Shown: one piece after another, positions 17,277-24,564 of the stretch | Layout: every line of letters starts with the position of its first letter | Numbering within the stretch: position 1 is the stretch's first letter | Assembly (NCBI GenBank): GCA_027315115.1 | Contig: DAHUYQ010000009.1 | Span: 1-37,584, forward strand | Reading direction: 5' to 3' | DNA: 37,584 bases | Source of the DNA: Solirubrobacterales bacterium | GTDB taxonomy: Bacteria > Actinomycetota > Thermoleophilia > Solirubrobacterales > Solirubrobacteraceae | Notes under the pieces: generated by a model | What the model was told of the DNA's origin: nothing | The model's input: the letters and a program-made list of their open reading frames with translations, nothing else | The model's database searches: none | Position numbers and translations under genes: made by a program

Positions 17277-18089
17277 TCAGCAGGCGAGCGTGAAGAGCGC
17301 CTCCTCCTCGGCGAGCTGACCGCGCAGCTTGCGGCGGAGCTCGGAGTGGATCTGGCAGACGCGGCTCTCCGAGACGCCCAGTCGGGCGCCGATGTCGCGC
17401 AGGGTCCAGTCCTCCACGTAGAGCAGGACGGCGACCTGGCGCTCGCGCGGAGAGAGCTTCCTGAAGGCGACGCGGAAGCGCTCCTTGGCCTGGTGGCGCT
17501 GCGCTGTGATCACGGGGTCGCAGTCCAGGTCGCCGCTTTCCAGCGTGTCGATCCGCTCGATCGTCGTGTCGTCTTCGGAGCGCACGGTCTGATTGAGCGA
17601 TCCGACGTCGGCCAGCGCGAGCTCGTCCAGCCTCGCCGCGAGCTCGCCGGCGCTCATTCCCAGCTCGGCGGCCAGCTCGTCCCTGCTGGGCTGGCGATCA
17701 TGCTGGGCGGCGAAGCTGCGACGCGCCCCGTTGATCGCTCGCTCGGTGCGGCGCAGCGAGCGCGGCGCCCAGTCGTGGCGGCGCAGCTCGTCCAGCACCG
17801 CGCCCTGGATCCGGGTCCAGGCGAACTGCTCCAGCGTCGCGCCCTTGTCCGGGTCGTACCTGTCGATGCAGCGGATCAGCGCCTCCAGCCCGCAGGAGAG
17901 GAAGTCCTCGACGTCACACTGCGCGGGGACCTCCCTGACCTTCCGGTAGACGATGTAGCGCACCATCGGCGTGAAGGTGAAGATCAACCGGTCGCGCAGG
18001 CGGCGGTCGCCCGTCGCGCGGTACTGCTGCCACAGCTCGAGCACCTCCGGCGCTGAAATCCGGGCAGTGCCCTTCTCTGTGCTCTGCAT
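17277..18089 (-). CDS. fliA: RNA polymerase sigma factor FliA (sigma-28)
   Basis: Flagellar sigma factor directing late flagellar genes. Region 2 holds DRLIFTFTPMVRYIVYRKV, VEDFLSCGLEALIRCIDRYD and FAWTRIQGAVLDELRRHDW. Region 3 follows with NGARRSFAAQHDRQPSRDE. Region 4 contains KLSPRERQVAVLLYVEDW and the HTH LRDIGARLGVSESRVCQIHS. The start ATG at 18089 is chosen because GGAGGA lies five bases upstream; longer frames have no such site. At 270 residues it is typical. It is the first gene of the minus-strand run and diverges from the glycosyltransferase. No anti-sigma factor FlgM gene is visible in the window. Confidence 0.95.
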   Translation of the reverse strand: MQSTEKGTARISAPEVLELWQQYRATGDRRLRDRLIFTFTPMVRYIVYRKVREVPAQCDVEDFLSCGLEALIRCIDRYDPDKGATLEQFAWTRIQGAVLDELRRHDWAPRSLRRTERAINGARRSFAAQHDRQPSRDELAAELGMSAGELAARLDELALADVGSLNQTVRSEDDTTIERIDTLESGDLDCDPVITAQRHQAKERFRVAFRKLSPRERQVAVLLYVEDWTLRDIGARLGVSESRVCQIHSELRRKLRGQLAEEEALFTLAC

Positions 18090-18228
18090 CGAGTCCTCCG
18101 GCCATTTTCGAGGGAACAGCCCGGCCCTCTCCATTGGCCCGAGCGTGCAGGTGAGGCGGCTCCTCTCCGTGGAGCCGGCTGCCGAGAGATGGTCGGTCGT
18201 CCCGTCCACGCCTCGCTCAGCGATGCCC

Positions 18229-18256
18229 TAATCGGTGCCATGCGCCTGCGACTTGA
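18229..18256 (-). promoter_or_regulatory. Possible FliA-type promoter of fliA
   Basis: On the minus strand TCAA (18256-18253) is followed after 16 bases by ACCGATTA (18236-18229). It resembles the other FliA sites but spacing is one base longer and the -10 box deviates at three positions. It would give fliA a leader of about 130 bases and allow autoregulation. Confidence 0.4.
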
Positions 18257-18334
18257 GCGTTGAATCGGAGATCTCGACGAAGGCTGTTTGAAACGCGGCG
18301 TTTATGGGGACGCGCGAGCGTCGGTCTCGCCGTC

Positions 18335-18409
18335 GCCCGCGGCCCGCGGCCCGCGGCCCGCGGCCCGCGGCCCGCGGCCAGCGACCCGCGGGCCAGCGAC
18401 CCGCGGGCC
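18335..18409. repeat. GC-only tandem repeat array: six heptamers GCCCGCG plus two 15-mers
   Basis: Six exact, uninterrupted copies of GCCCGCG span 18335-18376. They are followed by two exact copies of GCCAGCGACCCGCGG (18377-18391 and 18392-18406). The array lies between the divergent fliA and glycosyltransferase promoters, and its right end touches the -35 box of the latter (18410). Slipped-strand changes would alter promoter context by units of seven bases. Confidence 0.9.
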
Positions 18410-18436
18410 TCATGTATCGGCGCCTTCGGTCGATCA
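18410..18436 (+). promoter_or_regulatory. Sigma-28-type promoter of the TPR-glycosyltransferase gene
   Basis: TCAT (18410-18413), 15 bases, GTCGATCA (18429-18436). It differs from the window consensus at one base in each box. The ATG at 18446 lies nine bases after the -10 box, the same geometry as at flgF and fliS, which supports both the site and the start codon. Confidence 0.55.
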
Positions 18437-18445
18437 CCCGCTCAC

Positions 18446-20551
18446 ATGGCTCTGCGTCTGCCAAGCCCGTCGCCGACCCTCGGGCCGGCACAGGACGAGG
18501 ATCTCCCCTGCTCTGCGCGCGGCGCGCTGGCCTCCGGCGAGATCGGCGCCTACCGCGCGCTCTTCGACCGGGCGGCGGCGATCGAGGATCGCGACGCGCG
18601 CTACCAGGCCTTCTCGCGGCTGGTCCGCGAGGGGCTCTCCGCCTGCGCGAGCTTCCCGGCCAAGCGCCTGCCCGCGGCCTTCGCGGCGGTTGCCGCCGGC
18701 GCCCTGCAGGCTCTGGAGGACGAGCCGCGCGAGCCGCTGCTGCTCAACTGGGCGGGCGTGGCGATGTACGAGCTGTGGGCGCTTGACGGCGCGACGGCGC
18801 TGTTCGGCGCCGCCCACAGACTGGACCCCGAGTTGGCGAATCTCGCCGGCAACCTGGAGGCGCTGCGCCGCCGCAGAGCGCAGCTCGGGGGCCGTCCGAT
18901 GCCGGCGCTGGCGCCTGAGTCTCCCGCGCTCGCGCGCCACGCCAAGAAGCTGGCCGCGCGCGCACAGCCGGCGACCGGCATGCGCATCAGCCTCTGCATG
19001 ATCGTCCGCGACGAGCAGGAGATGCTGCCCCGCTGCCTGAGCACGGTCGCGCCCTTCGTCGAGGAGATCGTGATCGTCGACACCGGCTCCAAGGACGCCA
19101 CGATCGAGATCGCGCGCTGCTTCGGCGCGCAGTTGATCGAGCGCGAGTGGACGGGCTCCTTCGCCGAGGCCCGCAACGTCTCCTTCGACGCGGCCACCGG
19201 CGACTGGCTGCTCTACCTGGACGCCGACGAGGCTCTGATGGGCGAGGACGGCCCCGCGCTGCGCGCGCTCGCCGCCCGCACCTGGCGCGAGGCGTTCATG
19301 CTCCGCGAGATCAACTACACCGGCGCGAGCGAGCGGACCTCCGCGGTCGGCAGCGACGCGCTGCGGATGGTGCGCAACCGCCCGCAATACCGCTTCCGGG
19401 GCGCGCTGCACGAGCAGATCGCCTGGAGCCTGCCGACCCACATCCCCGAGCGCATCGAGGCGACCGGGATACGGATCGAGCATTTCGGGTACCTCGATCC
19501 GGTCAGGGAGAGCCGCGGCAAGAGCGAGCGCAACGCCGAGCTGCTGGACGCCGAAGCAGACGATGGGCAGCAGGGCCCGTTCCTGCACTACAACCGCGGC
19601 TGCGAGCTCCACGCGGCCGGGGAGCCGGAGCAGGCCATCGACGAGTTCGAGCGCGCATCGCAGCTCATCGAGCAGGATCCCGAACAGGCCAGGCGGCGCT
19701 GGGCGCCGACGCTGGCGATCCGGCACGTGCGGGCGCTGCGGGACGCGCAGCGCCACCAGGAGGCGGCCGAGCTGGCAGAGTCGGCGCTCGCGCGCTTCCC
19801 CGACTTCACCGACCTGCTCTTCGAGCAGGCGCGCTCGCTGGCGTCGCTCGGAGACCATCGGCAGGCGCTGCGGCTCTGCGAGCGCTGCATCGAGATGGGG
19901 GATGCCGGCAGCCCCTACACGGCGAGCGCCGGCTGCGGATCTCATCTGCCGCGGATGCTGATCGCCGAGCTGCTGCTTGGCGAGGGCCAGGCGCAACGGC
20001 ATGCCGCCGCGATCGCGTCCGTGGCCGCCGGCGCCTCTAGCGCCCGGCAGGGCGCAGCGCGGCAGGCGCCCGAGCCGATCGCCGCGATCGCAGGCCAGAC
20101 GGAGCTGCTCGCGCGCCTGCTTGCCGCCGGCCAGGACGCCGAGGCGATGCTGTCAGGGCGCCAGGACGCCGAGGCGGTGTTGCAGGCATGGCTGGAGGGC
20201 AGCCGCGAGGCGGCCGAGGCGCTCGCCCCGCTGCTTGAGGCGCTGCTGGCGATCCACGAGTTCAATGCCTTCGAGCGCCTGCTGCCGCTGCTGGAGGCCG
20301 GGGCGCGGAGCGTTCGCGATCGGCGTGAGCTGCTGGCCAGGATGTACCTGCGTCAGGGCTTTCTGGCCTCGGCCGCCGAAGAGTGGATGGCCGTGTGCGC
20401 GGACTCCCCGGACGCCCGAGCGTGGATCGGCCTCGCGAAGGTCGCCCAGCGGCAGCAGATGCCCGAGCAGGCCCTCGACTTCGCGCAGGCGGCCCTCGCC
20501 TGCGAGCCCGAGAACGACGAGGCCCGGCAACTGGTTTGCGCGCAGGGCTAA
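18446..20551 (+). CDS. GT2 glycosyltransferase with TPR-like repeats, flagellar regulon
   Basis: A cytoplasmic 701-residue protein. After an Ala/Arg-rich helical N-terminal third comes a family 2 glycosyltransferase domain (about residues 178-360): ISLCMIVRDEQEMLPRCLST, VIVDTGSKDAT, WLLYLDADEAL (the DxD) and FRGALHEQIAW. The rest is helical repeats of TPR type (for example FLHYNRGCELHAAGEPEQAI). A small in-frame duplication of QDAEA units lies near 20150. No ribosome-binding site precedes the ATG at 18446; a FliA-type promoter ending nine bases upstream suggests a leaderless mRNA. Placement between fliA and flaG-fliD points to glycosylation of flagellin or another filament protein, which is inference. 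TPR-linked GT2 enzymes of this kind also act on glycopeptides and cell-surface polymers. Confidence 0.85.
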   Translation: MALRLPSPSPTLGPAQDEDLPCSARGALASGEIGAYRALFDRAAAIEDRDARYQAFSRLVREGLSACASFPAKRLPAAFAAVAAGALQALEDEPREPLLLNWAGVAMYELWALDGATALFGAAHRLDPELANLAGNLEALRRRRAQLGGRPMPALAPESPALARHAKKLAARAQPATGMRISLCMIVRDEQEMLPRCLSTVAPFVEEIVIVDTGSKDATIEIARCFGAQLIEREWTGSFAEARNVSFDAATGDWLLYLDADEALMGEDGPALRALAARTWREAFMLREINYTGASERTSAVGSDALRMVRNRPQYRFRGALHEQIAWSLPTHIPERIEATGIRIEHFGYLDPVRESRGKSERNAELLDAEADDGQQGPFLHYNRGCELHAAGEPEQAIDEFERASQLIEQDPEQARRRWAPTLAIRHVRALRDAQRHQEAAELAESALARFPDFTDLLFEQARSLASLGDHRQALRLCERCIEMGDAGSPYTASAGCGSHLPRMLIAELLLGEGQAQRHAAAIASVAAGASSARQGAARQAPEPIAAIAGQTELLARLLAAGQDAEAMLSGRQDAEAVLQAWLEGSREAAEALAPLLEALLAIHEFNAFERLLPLLEAGARSVRDRRELLARMYLRQGFLASAAEEWMAVCADSPDARAWIGLAKVAQRQQMPEQALDFAQAALACEPENDEARQLVCAQG

Positions 20552-20575
20552 AGTCCTGCGATTTGTTGCCGATCA
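20549..20575 (+). promoter_or_regulatory. Sigma-28 (FliA) promoter of flaG-fliD
   Basis: TAAA (20549-20552), 15 bases, GCCGATCA (20568-20575). This is the best match in the window to the FliA consensus. The -35 box overlaps the stop codon of the glycosyltransferase. The transcript would have a leader of about 65 bases carrying AGGAGG before flaG. Confidence 0.8.
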
Positions 20576-20647
20576 GAACGGTTGACAGAAACCCGGCGAG
20601 GCGGCCCAAGGACGGGACCGCACGAGTGCTTCCAGGAGGAACAAGAC

Positions 20648-21019
20648 ATGAGCTCGCTGATTCAGCCTTCACAGTCCCTGCCCAACGCGCAGGGGACGAA
20701 ATCGGTCGCCCCCAGCAGCGCGCTGCGCGGATTGCTCGCGCCAGACATCCCGCCGATGAGCGAAAGTGAGGCCTCGGTGTCCCTGGACGCCCTTCCCAGC
20801 GCTCCTCCGCCGGATGTGGTCGCCCAGATCCAGACCGCGGGAGCCAACTACGAGGCGCTGCGCGCGCAGGGGTACGAGGTGCGCTACTCCCACGACGCGC
20901 AGACGCGCAAGACCACCGTCGAGCTGGTGGACGGCGCTGGCACGGTGCTCAAGACGCTCTCGCCCGCCGAAGCGGTGGACCTGGCGATGGGCGGCGGCCA
21001 CGGAATGGCAGCCGGCTGA
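20648..21019 (+). CDS. flaG: FlaG-like flagellar protein
   Basis: A 123-residue protein with a disordered N-terminal half and a C-terminal domain GYEVRYSHDAQTRKTTVELV followed by DGAGTVLKTLSPAEAV. This follows the pattern of FlaG proteins (a strand pair and a final amphipathic helix near an IPP/LSP-E segment). FlaG affects filament length in several bacteria. AGGAGG lies eight bases before the ATG at 20648. Its stop overlaps the fliD start (TGATG), the usual flaG-fliD coupling. Similarity is modest; position strengthens the call. Confidence 0.75.
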   Translation: MSSLIQPSQSLPNAQGTKSVAPSSALRGLLAPDIPPMSESEASVSLDALPSAPPPDVVAQIQTAGANYEALRAQGYEVRYSHDAQTRKTTVELVDGAGTVLKTLSPAEAVDLAMGGGHGMAAG

Positions 21020-22449
21020 TGACCACTTCCGCGATCGGCGCGGCCAACGGCGCCCTGATGAAAATCCAAGGTCTCGGCTCCGGCCTGAAAACCGAAGAAA
21101 TCATCTCGGAGCTGATGTCGATCGAACGCGCGCCGATCACGCGCCTGCAGGAGGAACAGACGATCAACCACGCGCAGCAGACGGCGCTGCAGGGCATCCA
21201 GACCGACCTGCTCTCGCTGGCCCTGACCAGCGGAGAACTGAAGTCCCCCGCTCTCTTCCAGCAGACCCAGGCCGTGACCTCCAGCGAATCCTCGCGGGTG
21301 GGCGCGAGCATCAGCGGCACCGGCGCGGCGATCGGCGGCTACGAGGTCGAAGTCAAGCAGCTCGCGAGCGCCGCGCAGCGCACCTTCGCGTTCAAGAGCC
21401 CGACCGCGGAAGAATCGATGACCATCGACGGGCACGAAGTCAAGCTCACCGCGGGCGAGAGCATCAGCGAACTCGTGAGCTCGATCAACTCCAACAGCGA
21501 AGCGAGCGTCTACGCCGCGGCGCTCAACAGCGAAACGGTCGTGCTCTCCAACCGCGCCACCGGCAACACCGGCTCGAGCTTCATCGAAGTCTCCGATCCG
21601 GGCGGCACGCTGACCGAAAAGGCGGAAACCGCCAAGGAAGGCCGCAACGCCGAATACTCGATCAACGGCGTGGCCGGCAGCTCGGCCTCCAACACGCTCA
21701 CCGAAGCGATCCCGGGCGTCACGCTGACGCTGGGCGCGCTGACCCCGGCTGGCCCGGTGACGATCAACGTCGCGCCGCCCGCGGCGGAAGTGAGCAAGAT
21801 CGCCGGACAGATCAAGACGTTCGTCAAGCAGCACAACACGGCGCTCGAAGCGATCAACAAGGAAATGAGCACCAAGCCCGCGATCGGCGTGCGGGCACAG
21901 GCGGAAGACACCGCCGGCCGGCTCTTCGGCGACTCCGAACTGGGCAACCTGCTCGCCACGATGCGGCAGGCGGTGTACACGCCCATCGCCGGCCTGCCCG
22001 AACAGATGAGCAGCCTCGCGAGCATCGGCGTGAGCACCGGCGCCGCATCGGGGTCCAGCCCCTACTCCCAGTCCGCGGTCGAAGGCAAGCTGACGATCGA
22101 CGAATCGACGCTGGAAGAAGCGATCAAGTCGAAACCCACCGAAGTGGAGAAGATGCTCCAGCAGTGGGGAGCGAGCTTCGAAAAGACGATCAACACGTAT
22201 GCCGAACCGGGTGTCGGCACGCTTGCCAGCAGGATCTCCGGCACCGAATCTGAGTCCTCCTACATCACCCAGCAGATCACCACGCTGAGCGAATCGCTGG
22301 CCGTGCGCCAGCAGGCTCTGGAAGCCCGCTACGTGGCGCTGGAAACCGCGATGAGCAAGATCAGCTCGCAAGGCTCGTGGCTGACCAAACAGATCGCCGC
22401 GCTGCCGAGCGGCTCCGCCGGCGGCTCGAGCACTGGCACCCTCGGTTGA
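21019..22449 (+). CDS. fliD: Flagellar filament cap protein FliD
   Basis: Filament cap (HAP2), exported and placed at the filament tip where it folds arriving flagellin. The N-terminus has IQGLGSGLKTEEIISELMSI followed by ERAPITRLQ. The C-terminal helical part has LASRISGTESESSYITQQIT followed by TLSESLAVRQQALEARY, typical of FliD. The 476 residues are normal. The start overlaps flaG. By my count 36 of 42 glutamates use GAA, whereas cytoplasmic neighbours favour GAG. fliS follows under its own promoter. Confidence 0.95.
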   Translation: MTTSAIGAANGALMKIQGLGSGLKTEEIISELMSIERAPITRLQEEQTINHAQQTALQGIQTDLLSLALTSGELKSPALFQQTQAVTSSESSRVGASISGTGAAIGGYEVEVKQLASAAQRTFAFKSPTAEESMTIDGHEVKLTAGESISELVSSINSNSEASVYAAALNSETVVLSNRATGNTGSSFIEVSDPGGTLTEKAETAKEGRNAEYSINGVAGSSASNTLTEAIPGVTLTLGALTPAGPVTINVAPPAAEVSKIAGQIKTFVKQHNTALEAINKEMSTKPAIGVRAQAEDTAGRLFGDSELGNLLATMRQAVYTPIAGLPEQMSSLASIGVSTGAASGSSPYSQSAVEGKLTIDESTLEEAIKSKPTEVEKMLQQWGASFEKTINTYAEPGVGTLASRISGTESESSYITQQITTLSESLAVRQQALEARYVALETAMSKISSQGSWLTKQIAALPSGSAGGSSTGTLG

Positions 22450-22452
22450 GCC

Positions 22453-22479
22453 TCAACTTTCGCGGGTCGCGTCCGATCA
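22453..22479 (+). promoter_or_regulatory. Sigma-28 (FliA) promoter of fliS, overlapping a start-proximal palindrome
   Basis: TCAA (22453-22456), 15 bases, TCCGATCA (22472-22479), with the fliS ATG ten bases beyond. A perfect 7-bp inverted repeat (CGCGTCC at 22468-22474 and GGACGCG at 22483-22489) brackets the -10 box and ends directly before the ATG. In read-through mRNA from fliD it would fold onto the fliS start; in mRNA made from this promoter the left arm is absent. Confidence 0.65.
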
Positions 22480-22489
22480 CCTGGACGCG

Positions 22490-22870
22490 ATGAGCACCTC
22501 GGTGGCCTCCCCCCTCACCTCCTCGAAGGCATACCGCCAGAACGCGGTGCTCTCCGCCTCCCCCGCCCAGCTCATCGTCGAGCTCTACGACGGCGCGCGA
22601 CGCTTCCTGCGCCAGGGCGCCGACGCGATGGCCGCGCGCGACATCGAGCAGGCGCACCAGAAGCTGCGTCGCGCCGAAATGATCATCGACCACCTCAACA
22701 GCGTGATCGACGACGATCAGGGCGAGATCTCCGCCCAGCTCCACGCCGTATACGCCTTCTACCTGGCCCACCTCAACGAGGCGCGCATGACCCAGGATCC
22801 CGAGAAGGTGCGCGAGGTGGCCACGATGCTCGGCCAGCTCAGAGAAGCCTGGAACGAGGTGGCGGGATGA
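22490..22870 (+). CDS. fliS: Flagellin export chaperone FliS
   Basis: Cytoplasmic chaperone that binds the C-terminus of flagellin before export. It has the classic pattern YRQNAVLSASPAQLIVELYD with GARRFL, followed by LRRAEMIIDHLNSVIDDDQG and YAFYLAHLNEAR. The 126 residues are normal. The ATG at 22490 lacks a ribosome-binding site and lies ten bases after a FliA-type -10 box, so a leaderless mRNA is likely. Its stop overlaps the next gene by four bases. Glutamates are mainly GAG. Confidence 0.96.
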   Translation: MSTSVASPLTSSKAYRQNAVLSASPAQLIVELYDGARRFLRQGADAMAARDIEQAHQKLRRAEMIIDHLNSVIDDDQGEISAQLHAVYAFYLAHLNEARMTQDPEKVREVATMLGQLREAWNEVAG

Positions 22871-23199
22871 CCGCGATGCAGACGCTCGAGCACTATGCGG
22901 AGATGCTGCGGATCGCCGAGCAGCAGGCCGAGCTCGCCGAGGGCGGCCGGCTGGAGGCGCTCGCGCCGCTCGGCAGCCGCTTCGACGAGCTGGCAGCCAC
23001 GCTTCCCGCCAACCCGCCGGCGGCGGCGGCCGCGATGCTGGGGCGGGCGGCTCTGATCAGCCAGCGCACGCAGGAGCGGCTGGCCCAGATGCAGCAGGCG
23101 TTGATGCAGGATGTCGCGGTGGCGGCCAAAGCAGGCCGGGCCGCGCACTCCTACGCGCTGCAGTCCCAGCGCGCGCGGCGCGTCGATCACTGCGCCTAG
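22867..23199 (+). CDS. Small helical protein in FliT position
   Basis: A 110-residue, fully helical, Ala/Gln/Glu-rich protein that starts inside the stop codon of fliS (ATGA). Size, coupling to fliS and all-helical nature match FliT, the chaperone of FliD, but I see no residue signature that proves it. The C-terminus (SYALQSQRARRVDH) is basic. It is the last gene before the flgB promoter. Confidence 0.65.
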   Translation: MTAMQTLEHYAEMLRIAEQQAELAEGGRLEALAPLGSRFDELAATLPANPPAAAAAMLGRAALISQRTQERLAQMQQALMQDVAVAAKAGRAAHSYALQSQRARRVDHCA

Positions 23200-23234
23200 G
23201 GCGACCGGCCGTGCCCCGGCCCGGCGCGCCGCCC

Positions 23235-23261
23235 TCAAGATCTCGCGACCGCGGCCGATCA
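23235..23261 (+). promoter_or_regulatory. Sigma-28 (FliA) promoter of flgB operon
   Basis: TCAA (23235-23238), 15 bases, GCCGATCA (23254-23261), with the same -10 box as the flaG promoter. The flgB start at 23358 lies 96 bases downstream, so this operon keeps a leader, unlike flgF and fliS. Confidence 0.7.
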
Positions 23262-23357
23262 CGGGGCTAGACCTCGATGAGCCTCGGCAGGAGCCGGGGA
23301 TACGGCCTCAGGGAAGAGCGCCGTGCAGCCCAGGGACGGGCATGCACCACACCACAC

Positions 23358-23705
23358 ATGTCTTCCCTTGACAGCACCCAGGCGATCCTTGCAGCGGCGA
23401 TGCGCGGCGCATGGCAGCGGCAGACGCTGCTGACCGACAACATCGCCAACGCCAACACGCCCGACTACAAACGGCAGGACGTCAACTTCCAGGCCACGCT
23501 GCGCAGCGCGATCGGAAGCGAAGAATCGCTGGAATCGGTGCAGTTCACGCCCGAAGCCCAGCCGCAGGTCGTATCGCCGAACGGCAACGGGGTGAGCGTG
23601 GATCAGGAATCGGCGCTGCTGGCCGAAAACGGGCTGCAGTACGAGACGCTCAGCCAGATGCTCGGCGCCGAGAACACGACGCTGCTGGCGGCGATGGGGC
23701 TCTGA
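23358..23705 (+). CDS. flgB: Flagellar basal-body rod protein FlgB
   Basis: Proximal rod protein, exported. The N-terminal signature is RGAWQRQTLLTDNIANANTP and then DYKRQDVNFQ; the C-terminal helix is NGLQYETLSQMLGAENTTLL. I use the ATG at 23358 since MSSLDSTQAILAAAM is the family start; an in-frame ATG at 23277 would add 27 Arg-rich residues. The product of 115 residues is normal. It heads flgB-flgC-fliE-fliF-fliG-fliH-fliI and overlaps flgC (TGATG). Confidence 0.93.
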   Translation: MSSLDSTQAILAAAMRGAWQRQTLLTDNIANANTPDYKRQDVNFQATLRSAIGSEESLESVQFTPEAQPQVVSPNGNGVSVDQESALLAENGLQYETLSQMLGAENTTLLAAMGL

Positions 23706-24214
23706 TGGGACTCTTCGACGCGATCGACATCGCCGGCAGCGGCCTGAGCGCCGAACGGGTGCGGATGGACGTCACCTCCGAGAACCTCGCCAACGCGCAG
23801 ACCACCCGCACCGCCAGCGGCGGCCCCTACCAGCGCCAGGAAGTGGATCTGCGGCAGATCGGCTCCTCGAGCTTCAGCTCGGCGCTGGCCGGCGCGATCG
23901 AACAGGAAGGCGGCGAAGGCTCCGAAGGCGCCTCCGCGAACGCGAGCACGCTCATGCCCGCGAGCACCGGGCAGGGCGGCCCCGCCAGCGGGGTCGAAGT
24001 CGCGGGCATCGTCAGCGACCAGACCCCCGGCCAGCTCGTCTACAACCCCGGCAGCCCCGAAGCCAACGCTCAGGGCTACGTGCGGATGCCCAACGTCGAC
24101 ACGGTGACCGAAATGACCGACCTGATCTCCGAGTCGCGCGCCTACGAGGCGGACGTGACCGCGATGCAGACCTCCAAGGCGATGTTCAACTCGACGCTCG
24201 GGATCCTCAAGTGA
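23705..24214 (+). CDS. flgC: Flagellar basal-body rod protein FlgC
   Basis: Proximal rod protein. The N-terminus has AIDIAGSGLSAERVRMDVTS followed by ENLANAQTTRT and YQRQEVDLR. The C-terminal segment has YVRMPNVDTVTEMTDLISES followed by RAYEADVTAM, as in all FlgC proteins. A loop of about 30 residues in the middle (about 62-98) is Gly/Glu/Ser rich (EQEGGEGSEGASANAS). The 169 residues are slightly above average because of it. It overlaps both flgB and fliE. Nine of twelve glutamates are GAA. Confidence 0.95.
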   Translation: MGLFDAIDIAGSGLSAERVRMDVTSENLANAQTTRTASGGPYQRQEVDLRQIGSSSFSSALAGAIEQEGGEGSEGASANASTLMPASTGQGGPASGVEVAGIVSDQTPGQLVYNPGSPEANAQGYVRMPNVDTVTEMTDLISESRAYEADVTAMQTSKAMFNSTLGILK

Positions 24215-24540
24215 TCCCCCCTGTCGGCGGCATCGGCGGCGGCTTTCACATCGCGCCGCTCACCTCCTCCGCGCCCGCCGAAGCCGGCGGCCCGGAAGCG
24301 GTCGGCACGGGCGGCGGCGAAGGCGGCTTCGCGGGCGCGCTCGGCAAAGCGATCTCCTCGCTGGAAGCCTCCCAGAACGCCGCCGAAGCGGCGGCCAAGG
24401 GGGTCGCGACCGGCACGACCTCCAACCCCGAGGCCGCGGTGGTGACCGTTCAGAACGCCCAGCTTGAGATGCAGTTCGCCTCGCAGATGCGCGCCAAGGC
24501 CACCGAAGCGCTGCAGAACATCTTCCAGACCCAGATCTAG
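24211..24540 (+). CDS. fliE: Flagellar hook-basal body complex protein FliE
   Basis: Adapter between the MS ring and the rod. The C-terminal half has AVVTVQNAQLEMQFASQMRA and KATEALQNIFQTQI, the standard FliE end; the N-terminal half is Gly-rich. The start is GTG at 24211, four bases before the flgC stop. The 109 residues are normal. fliF follows after 24 bp. Confidence 0.93.
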   Translation: MIPPVGGIGGGFHIAPLTSSAPAEAGGPEAVGTGGGEGGFAGALGKAISSLEASQNAAEAAAKGVATGTTSNPEAAVVTVQNAQLEMQFASQMRAKATEALQNIFQTQI

Positions 24541-24564
24541 AACAAGGACCCGACCCTCAAGACC

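Noticed and set aside
18335..18409. CRISPR-like array
   Set aside because: Units of 7 and 15 bases without unique spacers; simple tandem repeat, and no cas genes nearby.
20884..22371. Long minus-strand frame opposite fliD
   Set aside because: Mirror of the fliD codon pattern; Arg/Ala/Phe-rich with no recognisable motif.
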